Positions 1-7,457 of a stretch of 11,490 bases of DNA are shown here, piece after piece. A program made the translations under genes and the position numbers. This stretch comes from Candidatus Aminicenantota bacterium (GTDB lineage: Bacteria > Acidobacteriota > Aminicenantia > Aminicenantales > Saccharicenantaceae). Below the pieces are notes generated by a model. The model saw nothing but the letters and a program-made list of their open reading frames with translations, was not told the DNA's origin and made no database searches. Numbering within the stretch: the first letter of the stretch is position 1; the number at the start of each line of letters is the position of its first letter. Location of the stretch: assembly GCA_022867105.1 (NCBI GenBank), contig JALHVH010000347.1, forward strand, positions 1-11,490, given 5' to 3'.

Positions 1-741
1 CAGGATCAGGTCCCCCATCCCTGCGAGCCCGGAGAACGTTTCTCTCCTTGCTCCCAGATGGGTTCCCAGCCGTGTCATCTCCACGAGTCCCCGGGTAATC
101 AGGGCGGCCTTGGAGTTCAAACCGCATTCCAAGGCGTCGGAAATCCCGGCCGCGATGGCAACGACGTTCTTCAACGCCCCACCGAGCTCGACACCGATGA
201 CGTCGGATGAAGAATAAGCCCTGAGCGCCAGGCTCGAGATGAGGTGCTGGACCTTTCGCGCGCATTCAGGATCCTTGGAAGCCACGACCACGGCCGTCGG
301 GTTTCCCTGGGCGACCTCCTTGGCGAAGCTCGGGCCGGAGAGGACCGCCAGGCGGGGGTTGCGGAAGGGATGGAACACCTCTTCCATGACCTGGCTCATC
401 CTCTTGAGGGATTTCTGTTCCAGGCCCTTGGTCAGGCTGACGACGATCTGGTCGGACGCAAGATAGGGGGCGATCTCGGCATAGAGGCCCCTGCAGAACT
501 GGGAAGGGACAGCGACGAAGAGGACCTCCGTCGAAACGACGGCCTCCGGAAGGTCGTGATAGAAGGACACAGGGGCGGGGAAGATATGCCCCGGAAGGAA
601 GGTCTTGTTCTCCCGCGTTTTGAGGAGCGTCTCAAGGATGTCCGTCTCGCGCACCCAGAGCTTTGTCCTGACCTTCAGCCTTCCCAGATGCAGGGCGAAC
701 GCCGAGCCCCAGCTGCCGCCGCCGATGATGCACGCTTTCAT
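1..741 (-). CDS. gpsA: NAD(P)-dependent glycerol-3-phosphate dehydrogenase (3' end missing)
   Basis: GpsA reduces dihydroxyacetone phosphate to sn-glycerol-3-phosphate in the cytoplasm, providing the backbone for phospholipids. The first 247 residues are present and the frame is still open at the window edge; family members are about 330 residues, so roughly a quarter is missing. Visible motifs are the Rossmann loop GGGSWG (7-12), TKGLE (104-108), GPSFAKEV (136-143), the catalytic lysine in GGALKN (K191), NSKAALITRG (209-218) and GLAGMGDL (238-245). The ATG at 739-741 overlaps the plsY stop as ATGA, and a GGGGAGAGGG stretch just upstream can act as ribosome binding site. It directly follows plsY, whose acceptor substrate is the GpsA product, so coupled expression makes biochemical sense. 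Identification is secure; only the C-terminus cannot be judged. Confidence 0.97.
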   Translation of the reverse strand, partial: MKACIIGGGSWGSAFALHLGRLKVRTKLWVRETDILETLLKTRENKTFLPGHIFPAPVSFYHDLPEAVVSTEVLFVAVPSQFCRGLYAEIAPYLASDQIVVSLTKGLEQKSLKRMSQVMEEVFHPFRNPRLAVLSGPSFAKEVAQGNPTAVVVASKDPECARKVQHLISSLALRAYSSSDVIGVELGGALKNVVAIAAGISDALECGLNSKAALITRGLVEMTRLGTHLGARRETFSGLAGMGDLIL

Positions 742-1328
742 GAGACCCTCTCCCCGAACTTCCTTTCCCGGCCTTCGAGAAGGCGCCGGATGTTGCCGGA
801 ATGCTTGATGATTACAAGGGAGGCGACGGCAATCCCCCACACCGCTGTCTCGGGCCCCCCGTGGAAGAGAAGCACCACGACCGGGAAGCTCAGGGTGGCC
901 AGGATCGAGCCAAGCGATACATAACGACTGAGGGCGAGGACGAGGACGAATACGCCCACACTCAAGAGGAACGGGCGGAACGCGACCGCGGCGAAAGCCC
1001 CTATCGTGGCCGCGACCCCTTTCCCGCCGCGAAAGCGGATGTAAACCGGAAAGCAGTGGCCCAGGACGGCCAGGAAGGACGCGATCAGCGCGAGCCGGGC
1101 ATCCCGGAAAAATCTTAAGGCCAGGAACGCCGGAAGAAAACCCTTGAGGACATCGAACACGGCCACGGGGACGGCATACTTCCAGCCCTTGAGGCGCATG
1201 ATGTTGGTCACGCCCGTGTTCCGACTCCCGAACTCGCGGATGTCCTTTTTCTCACTCAATTTGAAAAGGAGATAGCCGGTGGGGATGGCCCCGACAAGGT
1301 AGGCGAGGACGGCAAAGAGGACTTTCAC
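738..1328 (-). CDS. plsY: Acyl-phosphate:glycerol-3-phosphate acyltransferase PlsY
   Basis: PlsY is the integral membrane enzyme that moves a fatty acyl group from acyl phosphate to position 1 of glycerol-3-phosphate, making lysophosphatidic acid. The 196-residue length is normal for the family. The chain is mostly hydrophobic, with several membrane helices starting at residues 2-22. The three family motifs are present: GSRNTGVTN (34-42), GHCFPVYIRFRGGKGVA (90-106) and KHSGNIRRLLEGRERK (175-190); DVLKG (59-63) is also typical. Motif 1 departs from the usual GSGNxGATN at two places (Gly to Arg, Ala to Val), but the two Asn are kept. The start is GTG at 1326-1328, overlapping the thpR stop as GTGA, with GAGG about 10 bases upstream. 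The stop overlaps the gpsA ATG. No plsX, the acyl-phosphate supplier, is in the window. Confidence 0.96.
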   Translation of the reverse strand: MKVLFAVLAYLVGAIPTGYLLFKLSEKKDIREFGSRNTGVTNIMRLKGWKYAVPVAVFDVLKGFLPAFLALRFFRDARLALIASFLAVLGHCFPVYIRFRGGKGVAATIGAFAAVAFRPFLLSVGVFVLVLALSRYVSLGSILATLSFPVVVLLFHGGPETAVWGIAVASLVIIKHSGNIRRLLEGRERKFGERVS

Positions 1329-1885
1329 CTGAACTCGACCTCGGCGAGGACGGAATGATCGGCGCCGCCCGGTTTCAGGAAGCTCTCGAAGAACCTGATC
1401 CGGTCGACCATCATTCGCCCGAAATCCGTTTCCCGGTATTTTTCAAGTTCGTCAAGGACAGGCTCGAGGCCGTCTGGGGACTTCACGCGTCCCAAGGTCA
1501 TGTGGGGGTGGAACGGCCTGCCCTCGCGCGGGAACCCGATCCTCTCGAAGCCCTCTTCCATCCCCTCATGGAGGACCATGAGTTCGGGCGTCTCGGCGAT
1601 CCCCGCCCAGATGACCCGCGTGCCCCACTTCCGGCCCGGCGGGAACGTGCCCGTCCCCTTCATCTGAAGGGGAAAAGTGGAATGTTTCTCCGCGATGGTC
1701 TTAAGGAGGACGATGACGTCCCCGGCCTTCTCCGGGGGGATGTCGCCCAGGAACTTGAGCGTCAGGTGCATTCCAGCGGAGTTAGTCCACTTGATGCCCT
1801 TGGCGCCTTTTTTAATGTTGCGGATCAGAGCCTCCAAGTTGATCTTGAGATCCGGGGCCAGGTCTATGGCGACGAATGTCCTCAT
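1325..1885 (-). CDS. thpR: RNA 2',3'-cyclic phosphodiesterase (ThpR/LigT, 2H family)
   Basis: This is a 186-residue cytoplasmic member of the 2H phosphoesterase superfamily. Characterised relatives hydrolyse 2',3'-cyclic phosphate RNA ends and can reversibly join 2'-5' linkages in vitro; the physiological substrate is poorly known. The two catalytic HxTx motifs are clear: HLTL at 40-43, followed by KFLGD, and HMTL at 128-131 inside HPHMTLGRVK. The N-terminus MRTFVAIDL and the C-terminal LKPGGADHSVLAEVEF segment are also family hallmarks. The length matches the family. The ATG at 1883-1885 overlaps the cinA stop as ATGA, and its strong GGAGGAGG site lies inside the last cinA codons. The stop overlaps the plsY GTG. 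The name ThpR follows family convention; which RNA reaction matters here is not shown by sequence. Confidence 0.95.
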   Translation of the reverse strand: MRTFVAIDLAPDLKINLEALIRNIKKGAKGIKWTNSAGMHLTLKFLGDIPPEKAGDVIVLLKTIAEKHSTFPLQMKGTGTFPPGRKWGTRVIWAGIAETPELMVLHEGMEEGFERIGFPREGRPFHPHMTLGRVKSPDGLEPVLDELEKYRETDFGRMMVDRIRFFESFLKPGGADHSVLAEVEFR

Positions 1886-3147
1886 ATTTCCTCCTCCATA
1901 AGCCGCCTTCTCAACACGTCCAGGGCCTTCTGGGTGGACTGGAACTTGACGATCTCTCTCCTTCCGAAAAAGACGTTCTTTTCAACGGCCGCGCCGCTCC
2001 GCCAGGCCAGTCCCGTGTACACAAGGCCGACCGGCTTGGCCGCCGTCCCGCCCTCGGGGCCGGCGATCCCGGTGATGGACAGGCCGTAATCGGAACCCGC
2101 CCTCCGCATGACGCCCAGGGCCATAGCTTCGGCCACAGGACCGCTCACAGCCCCGTGCTCCCTGATCAATGATAGGGGAACGCCGAGAAGCCTGTTCTTG
2201 GAGGTATTGCCGTAGGAGATGACACCCTCAAGAAAATAGCTCGAGCTTCCGGGGACATTGGTCAAGCGGTGGCTCAAGAGGCCCCCCGAGCAGGATTCGG
2301 CGCAGGCGAGCGTCCTTCCCCGGGACCGTAGGAGCGCCCCCACGGCCTCCTCCATCGTCTCTCCGGTCCTGGAATAGACGTTTTCTCCGAGCTTTTTTAG
2401 GATAAGCTTTTCCAAGGTTCCCAGGACAGTTTCGGAGCTTGTGGGGTCTCCCGCGCCCGTGACCGACAGGCGGACCTGGAGCTCGCCGGGATAGGCCAGG
2501 GTCGTGATGTCCGCCTCCGGCGGGAGCTTCGGGTAAACCGCCCGGATCCTGTCCTCCATCAGGGATTCCGACATCCCGGTGATCTTGAGGACCCGCCGGA
2601 GCGTGAATCCCGACCCGATGGCCCGGAGCCTCGGCCAAATGTCCTTCTCGAACATGGGCTTGAGCTCGTGAGGAGGTCCAGGCAGAAGGACGAGCCGTAT
2701 GGATCCGGAAGTGATCCAAAGGCCGGGGGCCGTCCCGTTGGGGTTCGTCAGGACCTCGGCGCCGTCGATGACATAACACTGTTTCCTGTTGGACGAGGGC
2801 ATTCGCACGCCCCGCCTCCGGAAGCGCTCACGGATACTTCGGCTCACGGTCTTGTCGAAAACCAGCTTCCTTCCAAGGGCTTCGGCGGCGGCTTCCCTGG
2901 TTCGGTCGTCCTCTGTTGGGCCGAGGCCTCCCATGGATATGATGAGCCGGGAGCGTTTCATGGCCGTCCGGAAGCAACCCATGAGGTCCTCATGATCGTC
3001 CGCTACGATCGTCTTGAAGGCAACGACGATGCCCAGGTCGTTGAGGCGCTCGATGAGGAAAAGGGAATTCGTGTCCTGGAAATACGGCGTCAGGAGTTCC
3101 GTCCCGACCGCCAGGATCTCGGTTTTAAGGTCCGCCGTTCTCTTCAT
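1882..3147 (-). CDS. cinA: CinA family protein: MoaB/MogA-like domain plus NMN amidohydrolase domain
   Basis: This is a 421-residue two-domain protein of the usual CinA length. The N-terminal part (about 8-175) is the molybdopterin-binding-like fold, with GTELL (15-19), GGLGPTEDD (73-81) and LPGPPHEL (155-162). Characterised homologues have ADP-ribose pyrophosphatase activity in this half. The C-terminal part (about 262-418) is the PncC domain, with AESCSGG (283-289) carrying the nucleophilic Ser285, SYGNTSKNRLLGV (311-323) and GIAGPEGG (360-367). This domain deamidates nicotinamide mononucleotide to nicotinic acid mononucleotide for NAD salvage. Key residues all appear intact. The ATG at 3145-3147 overlaps the pgpA stop as ATGA, with no convincing ribosome binding site, so translation probably depends on coupling. 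The link to natural competence implied by the name applies mainly to streptococci and is not inferred here. Confidence 0.96.
   Translation of the reverse strand: MKRTADLKTEILAVGTELLTPYFQDTNSLFLIERLNDLGIVVAFKTIVADDHEDLMGCFRTAMKRSRLIISMGGLGPTEDDRTREAAAEALGRKLVFDKTVSRSIRERFRRRGVRMPSSNRKQCYVIDGAEVLTNPNGTAPGLWITSGSIRLVLLPGPPHELKPMFEKDIWPRLRAIGSGFTLRRVLKITGMSESLMEDRIRAVYPKLPPEADITTLAYPGELQVRLSVTGAGDPTSSETVLGTLEKLILKKLGENVYSRTGETMEEAVGALLRSRGRTLACAESCSGGLLSHRLTNVPGSSSYFLEGVISYGNTSKNRLLGVPLSLIREHGAVSGPVAEAMALGVMRRAGSDYGLSITGIAGPEGGTAAKPVGLVYTGLAWRSGAAVEKNVFFGRREIVKFQSTQKALDVLRRRLMEEEI
1890..1897 (-). promoter_or_regulatory. Strong thpR ribosome binding site inside the cinA 3' end
   Basis: Read on the minus strand this is GGAGGAGG, four bases before the thpR ATG. 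It is encoded by the last cinA codons (Met-Glu-Glu-Glu-Ile), so the two acidic-codon repeats double as a Shine-Dalgarno sequence. It is the best ribosome binding site in the operon, while the pgpA and cinA starts have poor ones. ThpR may therefore be translated at a higher rate or partly independently of coupling. Confidence 0.75.
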
Positions 3148-3593
3148 AGGAAAAGGAGGATGAGCCGGAGGGACACCGCCGCAGCGAGCCCCGCGCCGAC
3201 GTCATCGGCCATGATCCCCCACCCATGGGGAAGCGCTTCCAGCTTCTTGATGGGATAGGGTTTGAGGATATCAAAGATCCGGAAAAGAATAAAGGCCAGG
3301 AGCAGTTCCTTCCATCTTGGGGTCACCAGGAAGAGCGCGATGAGCTGGCCGCAGGTCTCGTCGATGACAATCCGTCCGGGGTCTTTCCGGTTGAGGAGCC
3401 TCCCGTAGCGGGTCGAGGCCGCCGCGCCAGCGATGACCAGGAAGACAATGATCAGGGCCTGGAAAGGCCAGGAGAGCTTATAGAAGCCGAGTTTATAGAT
3501 GAGCATCGTGATGAAGCTGGCCGCTGTTCCCGGAGCGACGGGGAAAAACCCGGCCCCGAAGAAGGTCGAGAAGATCATGGATAGAGCATTCAT
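3144..3593 (-). CDS. pgpA: Phosphatidylglycerophosphatase A
   Basis: PgpA dephosphorylates phosphatidylglycerol phosphate to phosphatidylglycerol at the inner membrane, the last step before cardiolipin. The 149-residue protein has the family signature throughout: FFGAGFFPVAPGTAAS (11-26), KDPGRIVIDETCGQ (70-83), FRIFDILKPYP (104-114) and HGWGIMADDVGAG (123-135), supplying the acidic residues expected to bind magnesium. Hydrophobic segments around 47-60, 84-103 and 135-149 fit membrane association. The ATG at 3591-3593 overlaps the rimO stop as ATGA and has only a weak GGCAGG upstream. The stop overlaps the cinA ATG. Its substrate-making partner pgsA is not in the window, although pgsA neighbours rimO and cinA in several bacteria. 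Confidence 0.95.
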   Translation of the reverse strand: MNALSMIFSTFFGAGFFPVAPGTAASFITMLIYKLGFYKLSWPFQALIIVFLVIAGAAASTRYGRLLNRKDPGRIVIDETCGQLIALFLVTPRWKELLLAFILFRIFDILKPYPIKKLEALPHGWGIMADDVGAGLAAAVSLRLILLFL

Positions 3594-4930
3594 GGGACCG
3601 GCCTGCCCCGCAGATCATAAGTGTCCGCGGCGGTGATTTCAACCTTCAGGATGGGTTTCCGCCCGTTCGGCCGGATTTCCCCATCCTTGATCATAACGAT
3701 CCCGTCCACCTCGGGGGCTTGATACCTGGTCCGGCCGGCCCAGCCTCCGCCTTTTTTCAAAGGACCTTCAAGGAGGACGTCCATCGTCCGTCCTATGGAC
3801 ATCCGGTTGCGCTCCATGGAGATCCCGGCCTGCATCTCCATGATCTCGTTCCTCCTCCGGTCCTTCTCTTCCTGGGTCAGGGGATCGGTCAGGGCCTCGG
3901 CGGCCGTTCCGGATTCCTGAGAATACGTGAAGACCCCCAGATGGTTGAACCGCGCCTCCCGGACGAACTGCTTGAGCGCCAGGAATTCCTTCGCGCCCTC
4001 GCCGGGGAACCCAACGATGAGGGATGTCCGGAGGGCGATGTCCGGAACTCTTTTTCTGATCTTATCGATGAGCTTGAGGGCCCGTTCGCCGTCCGAGCCC
4101 CTCTTCATCTTCATGACGACCCCGGGGTCGACGTGTTGAAAGGGGATGTCAAGGTAAGGGCAGACCTTCGGCTCACCAAGGACCTCCAAGAGGCCGTCCG
4201 TGACTTCCTCCGGATAGCCGTAAAGGAAACGGACCCATTCGATCCCTTCGAGCCTCATGAGCCTCCGGATGAGCCGGACCAGGCCGTCCCTGAGGCCCCG
4301 GTCCCTTCCATAAAAGGTCGTGTCATGGGATATGAGGTCGATCTCCCGTATCCCCCGGCCGGCCATCGCCCGGGCCTCTTCGACGATAGATGCCAGGCTG
4401 CGTGAACGATAGGGGCCCTTGATCCTTGGGATGGAGCAAAAGGAGCACCTGTGAGAGCATCCCTCAGAGACCTTCAGGTAAGCCCACCCGGGGGGGGTTG
4501 AGAAGATCCGGGGACTCCTGTGATCATACAGGAACGTCCGTCCGCGCTCCCGGACAGGCCTTCCCTCGACGGCTTCAACGATCCGGTCGAAGCTCCCGAC
4601 GCCGAGCCAGGCATCCACCCAGGGAAACGTTCTCTTCAGGTGGTCCCTTTCCTTCGTGACATAACAGCCGGTGACGGCGAACCTTTTCTCAGGGTTTCTC
4701 GTCTTAAGCCGGGCCAGTTTTTCCAGGACATCGTCCGCTTCGTCCCTCGCGGGCCGGATGAAGCCGCAGGTGTTGACGATGATGATGTCGGCATGCTCCG
4801 GGGAACGGACGAAGGCGTACCGGGCGTCACGGAGATGACCCAGCATGACCTCGCTGTCGACGAGGTTCTTGGCGCATCCCAGATGGATGAGGGCCACTTT
4901 TTTTTGGGGGCGAGGGGGCTGGGTCGTCAT
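3590..4930 (-). CDS. rimO: Ribosomal protein uS12 methylthiotransferase RimO
   Basis: RimO is a radical-SAM enzyme with two [4Fe-4S] clusters that methylthiolates a conserved aspartate of ribosomal protein uS12. The N-terminal methylthiotransferase domain has its three cluster cysteines: C19 in HLGCAKNLVDSEVMLG, C55 in VNTCGF and C89 in VTGCY. The radical-SAM motif is C158, C162 and C165 within SEGCSHRCSFC, and a TRAM domain occupies roughly the last 65 residues. With the ATG at 4928-4930 the protein is 446 residues, the usual family length. The frame stays open upstream to 5068, but that extension is low-complexity and lies inside asnS, so I reject it. The GTG right after the A8 tract (codon 12) is a less likely start. 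Its Fe-S clusters create demand for sulfur that the nearby iscS product could supply. Confidence 0.96.
   Translation of the reverse strand: MTTQPPRPQKKVALIHLGCAKNLVDSEVMLGHLRDARYAFVRSPEHADIIIVNTCGFIRPARDEADDVLEKLARLKTRNPEKRFAVTGCYVTKERDHLKRTFPWVDAWLGVGSFDRIVEAVEGRPVRERGRTFLYDHRSPRIFSTPPGWAYLKVSEGCSHRCSFCSIPRIKGPYRSRSLASIVEEARAMAGRGIREIDLISHDTTFYGRDRGLRDGLVRLIRRLMRLEGIEWVRFLYGYPEEVTDGLLEVLGEPKVCPYLDIPFQHVDPGVVMKMKRGSDGERALKLIDKIRKRVPDIALRTSLIVGFPGEGAKEFLALKQFVREARFNHLGVFTYSQESGTAAEALTDPLTQEEKDRRRNEIMEMQAGISMERNRMSIGRTMDVLLEGPLKKGGGWAGRTRYQAPEVDGIVMIKDGEIRPNGRKPILKVEITAADTYDLRGRPVP
4490..4497 (-). repeat. C8 homopolymer inside rimO
   Basis: Eight consecutive C on the coding strand fill the codons for Thr-Pro-Pro and are followed by GGG. 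They lie about codons 145-147, just before the radical-SAM cysteine motif. A one-base slip here would remove the catalytic core. The reading frame as given is intact on both sides. Confidence 0.85.
4898..4905 (-). repeat. A8 homopolymer near the rimO start
   Basis: Eight consecutive A on the coding strand cover the Gln-Lys-Lys codons 9-11, followed by GTG. The tract is close to the start codon and is a plausible slippage site for polymerase or ribosome. The frame as given is open and yields the expected KKVALIHLGCAKN sequence. Confidence 0.85.
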
Positions 4931-4943
4931 TCGGTCCCGGCGG

Positions 4944-6236
4944 TCAAGGGTAGATCCGGTAGAGGAGCCTGGGAAAGGGGATGGTCTCACGGATATGCTT
5001 GATCCCGCAGATCCAGGCCACCGTCCGTTCGACGCCCAGGCCGAAACCGGAGTGAGGGAAGGAGCCATACTTTCTCAGGTCAAGATACCACTCGTAGGCT
5101 TCGCGGGGCAGGTCGTTCTCCCTGATCCGCCGTTCGAGAAGGGCGAGGTCGTGGATGCGCTGGCCGCCGCCGATGATCTCGCCGTAACCCTCCGAGGCCA
5201 GGAAGTCGACACCCAGAACCAAGTCCGGCCGGACGGCGTCCGGCTGCATGTAAAAAGCCTTAATTTTAGCGGGGAAATGGGTGACGCAGACGGGGGTCGG
5301 GTAGATCTCCGAAATGATCGTCTCTTCGGGGGCCCCGAAGTCATCGCCCCATTCGATGGCGGAGCCCTTCTCCTTGAGCTTGGGAACGGCCTCGTCATAG
5401 GTCAGCCGCGGAAAGGGCTTTCGGATGACCGAGAGACGATCGATGTCCCGCTCGAGGACGTCCAGGTCGTCCTTCCTCTTTTCCAGGACCCGCCCTATGA
5501 TGAAGACGATGAGATCCTCGCCGAGTTCCGTGATGTCCTCGAGCGTCGCGAAGGCGACCTCGGGCTCCACCATCCAGAACTCGATGAGGTGACGGCGGGT
5601 CTTTGATTTCTCGGCCCTGAAGGTCGGACCGAAACAGTAGACCTTGCCGAAGGCCGCGGCCGTGGCCTCGTTATAGAGCTGTCCGCTCTGGGTGAGGTAG
5701 GCCTTCTGGCCGAAGTATTCCGTTTCGAAAAGCGTCGTCGTCCCTTCGCAAGCGCTCGGCGTCAGGATGGGCGTGTCCATCAGACGGAAACCGCGGCCGT
5801 CGAAAAAGTCCCGGATGGCCTTGATGACCTCCGCCCGGACCCGAAGAACGGCATGCTGTTTCTGCGAACGCAGCCATAGATGTCTGTGCTCCATCAGGAA
5901 CGGTGTGCTGTGCTCCTTAAGGGTGATCGGATAATCCTGGGCCACCTGAAGGACCTCGATCTCATGGATGGTGAGCTCGTGGCCTCCCGGCGCCCGTTTG
6001 TCCTCCCGTACATGCCCCCGGACAATGACCGAGGACTCCTGAGTCAGGGAATCGAAGGTCAGGAACAGGGGATTTTCCTTTTCTGCCGAGAAGATCGTCG
6101 CCTGGATGATCCCCGTTCCGTCTCGGACGAGGAGAAACCGGACTTTGCCGCTCGAGCGCTTGTTGTAAACCCAGCCGCGGACCTCGATGTCCTGGTCCTT
6201 ATGGCCGGCGACGTCCTCGATGTAAATCCACTTCAT
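4944..6236 (-). CDS. asnS: Asparaginyl-tRNA synthetase
   Basis: AsnRS charges tRNA-Asn with asparagine in the cytoplasm. The protein is 430 residues with an N-terminal OB-fold anticodon-binding domain (about 15-100) and a class II catalytic core. Visible are the family segment TPILTPSACEGTTTLFE (155-171), motif 2 around FRAEKSKTRRHLIEF (206-220), the signature YGEIIGGGQRIHD (351-363), motif 3 GFGLGVERTVAWICG (397-411) and the C-terminal IPFPRLLYRIYP (419-430). EGTT rather than an AspRS-type segment supports asparagine specificity, and the pattern and length match the Bacillus-type AsnRS. The ATG at 6234-6236 has no Shine-Dalgarno sequence but a promoter -10 only nine bases away. The stop is 13 bases before rimO, so the two are probably cotranscribed. 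Confidence 0.97.
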   Translation of the reverse strand: MKWIYIEDVAGHKDQDIEVRGWVYNKRSSGKVRFLLVRDGTGIIQATIFSAEKENPLFLTFDSLTQESSVIVRGHVREDKRAPGGHELTIHEIEVLQVAQDYPITLKEHSTPFLMEHRHLWLRSQKQHAVLRVRAEVIKAIRDFFDGRGFRLMDTPILTPSACEGTTTLFETEYFGQKAYLTQSGQLYNEATAAAFGKVYCFGPTFRAEKSKTRRHLIEFWMVEPEVAFATLEDITELGEDLIVFIIGRVLEKRKDDLDVLERDIDRLSVIRKPFPRLTYDEAVPKLKEKGSAIEWGDDFGAPEETIISEIYPTPVCVTHFPAKIKAFYMQPDAVRPDLVLGVDFLASEGYGEIIGGGQRIHDLALLERRIRENDLPREAYEWYLDLRKYGSFPHSGFGLGVERTVAWICGIKHIRETIPFPRLLYRIYP

Positions 6237-6245
6237 AATGCGGGA

Positions 6246-6274
6246 ATTATAGAGCTTTTGAAGGACGAAATCAA
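6246..6274 (-). promoter_or_regulatory. Sigma70-like promoter of asnS giving a nearly leaderless mRNA
   Basis: On the minus strand TTGATT (6269-6274) is separated by exactly 17 bases from a perfect TATAAT (6246-6251). Transcription would start about position 6239, roughly three bases before the asnS ATG at 6236. No Shine-Dalgarno sequence precedes that ATG. The promoter lies in the 57-base iscS-asnS gap, so asnS and downstream genes can be expressed separately from iscS. Confidence 0.7.
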
Positions 6275-6293
6275 TTCGGCTCCGAACCGCCCT

Positions 6294-7457
6294 TCATGGC
6301 AGTGGATCGAAGGCGGAGATCTTCCTCAGTTTTTCAACGATGCCCGGGAGTTCGTGGAGCACGACCTCTACGTCCTCGTCCGTGCTGAACCTGCCCAGGG
6401 ACATGCGGATGCAGGACCTCGCGATCTCGGGCCTGAGCCCGATGGCCAGGAGCACATAAGACGCCTCATCGGAATCCTCGCTGCAGGCCGAACCGGTGGA
6501 CACGTAGATCTCCTTGGTGGCCAAGGCCAGGAGGATCGCCTCGGCTTCGAGGCCGGGGAAGGCGAAGTTCAGCGTGCTCTTGACGCGTTTTTCAGGGTGC
6601 CCGTTGAACCTGACCTTGGGGATCTTTTCTTCAATGCCGGTCTTGAGCCTGTCGGCAAGCTTTTCGATACGGTCCTTGTCCTTCTTCCACCTATCGGCGA
6701 GGATGCGCACGGCCTCACCGAATCCGACGATGCCGGAAGTGTTCTCGGTCCCGGCCCTTAATCCCCGCTCCTGGTGGCCACCGTGGAGGAACGGCCGGAT
6801 GTTCGTGCTCCTCCGGATGTAGAGGGCCCCGATCCCCTTGGGACCGTAGACCTTGTGGGCCGAGACCGTCAGCAGGTCGACGCCGAGCTTGTCCGCGTTG
6901 ACCTCGATCTTGCCGAACGTCTGGACCGCATCGGTATGGACGAGCGCGCCCTTGTCATGGGCGATCCGGACGACGTCCCTGATGGGTTGGATGGTCCCGA
7001 TCTCGTTGTTGGCGTGCATGATGGAAACGAGGGCCGTCCGGGGAGTGACCGCGTCCCTGAGGAAATCCAGATCAATGAGACCCGTCTTGTCCACAGGAAC
7101 GTAGCTGACCTTGACGCCCTTTTTTTCGAGGTACCGGGCCGTTTCCAGGACGGCCGGGTGCTCGAAGACCGACGTGACGATCTCGTTCTTATCCGGGTTC
7201 GCGTCCAGGACGCCGCTCAGGGCGAAATTATCGGCCTCTGTGCCCGACCCCGTGAACGTGATCTCGGATCGGTGCGCTCCGAGGAATCCGGCTACGGCCT
7301 CCCGGCTTTCGGTCACGATTTCCTTGGCCTTACGGCCGATAGGGTAGAGGGACGAGGGGTTCCCGAAGTGCTCCTTGAGGAATCCGGCCATCTTTTCGGC
7401 GACGCGGGGGTCCACCGGAGTCGTCGCATTATTGTCCAGATAAACCATCGGTTTCAC
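6294..7457 (-). CDS. iscS: Cysteine desulfurase, NifS/IscS family
   Basis: This PLP enzyme converts cysteine to alanine and passes the persulfide sulfur to Fe-S cluster or thio-modification pathways. The 387-residue protein has the N-terminal VYLDNNATTPVDPRV (5-19), cofactor-contacting His100 in FEHPAVLE, Asp176 and Gln179 in HTDAVQTFGK, the PLP lysine K202 in SAHKVYGPKG, and catalytic Cys325 in STGSACSEDSDEASYVL. All catalytic residues are present. The start taken is GTG at 7455-7457, which has AAGGA four bases upstream; an ATG at 7446-7448 (codon 4) is an equally natural NifS start. No iscR, iscU or other Fe-S assembly gene is adjacent, so whether it is functionally IscS or NifS cannot be decided. 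Neighbouring rimO is a possible client. Confidence 0.95.
   Translation of the reverse strand: MKPMVYLDNNATTPVDPRVAEKMAGFLKEHFGNPSSLYPIGRKAKEIVTESREAVAGFLGAHRSEITFTGSGTEADNFALSGVLDANPDKNEIVTSVFEHPAVLETARYLEKKGVKVSYVPVDKTGLIDLDFLRDAVTPRTALVSIMHANNEIGTIQPIRDVVRIAHDKGALVHTDAVQTFGKIEVNADKLGVDLLTVSAHKVYGPKGIGALYIRRSTNIRPFLHGGHQERGLRAGTENTSGIVGFGEAVRILADRWKKDKDRIEKLADRLKTGIEEKIPKVRFNGHPEKRVKSTLNFAFPGLEAEAILLALATKEIYVSTGSACSEDSDEASYVLLAIGLRPEIARSCIRMSLGRFSTDEDVEVVLHELPGIVEKLRKISAFDPLP

Noticed and set aside
4931..5068. 46-codon upstream extension of rimO
   Set aside because: It is low-complexity, overlaps the conserved asnS C-terminus, and the ATG at 4928-4930 gives the normal RimO length.
4944..6236. 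asnS as an archaeal-like or AspRS-derived synthetase acquired by transfer
   Set aside because: The short C-terminal FPR-x-LYRIYP ending first suggested this, but the EGTT segment, 430-residue length and motif 2 match the ordinary Bacillus-type bacterial AsnRS.
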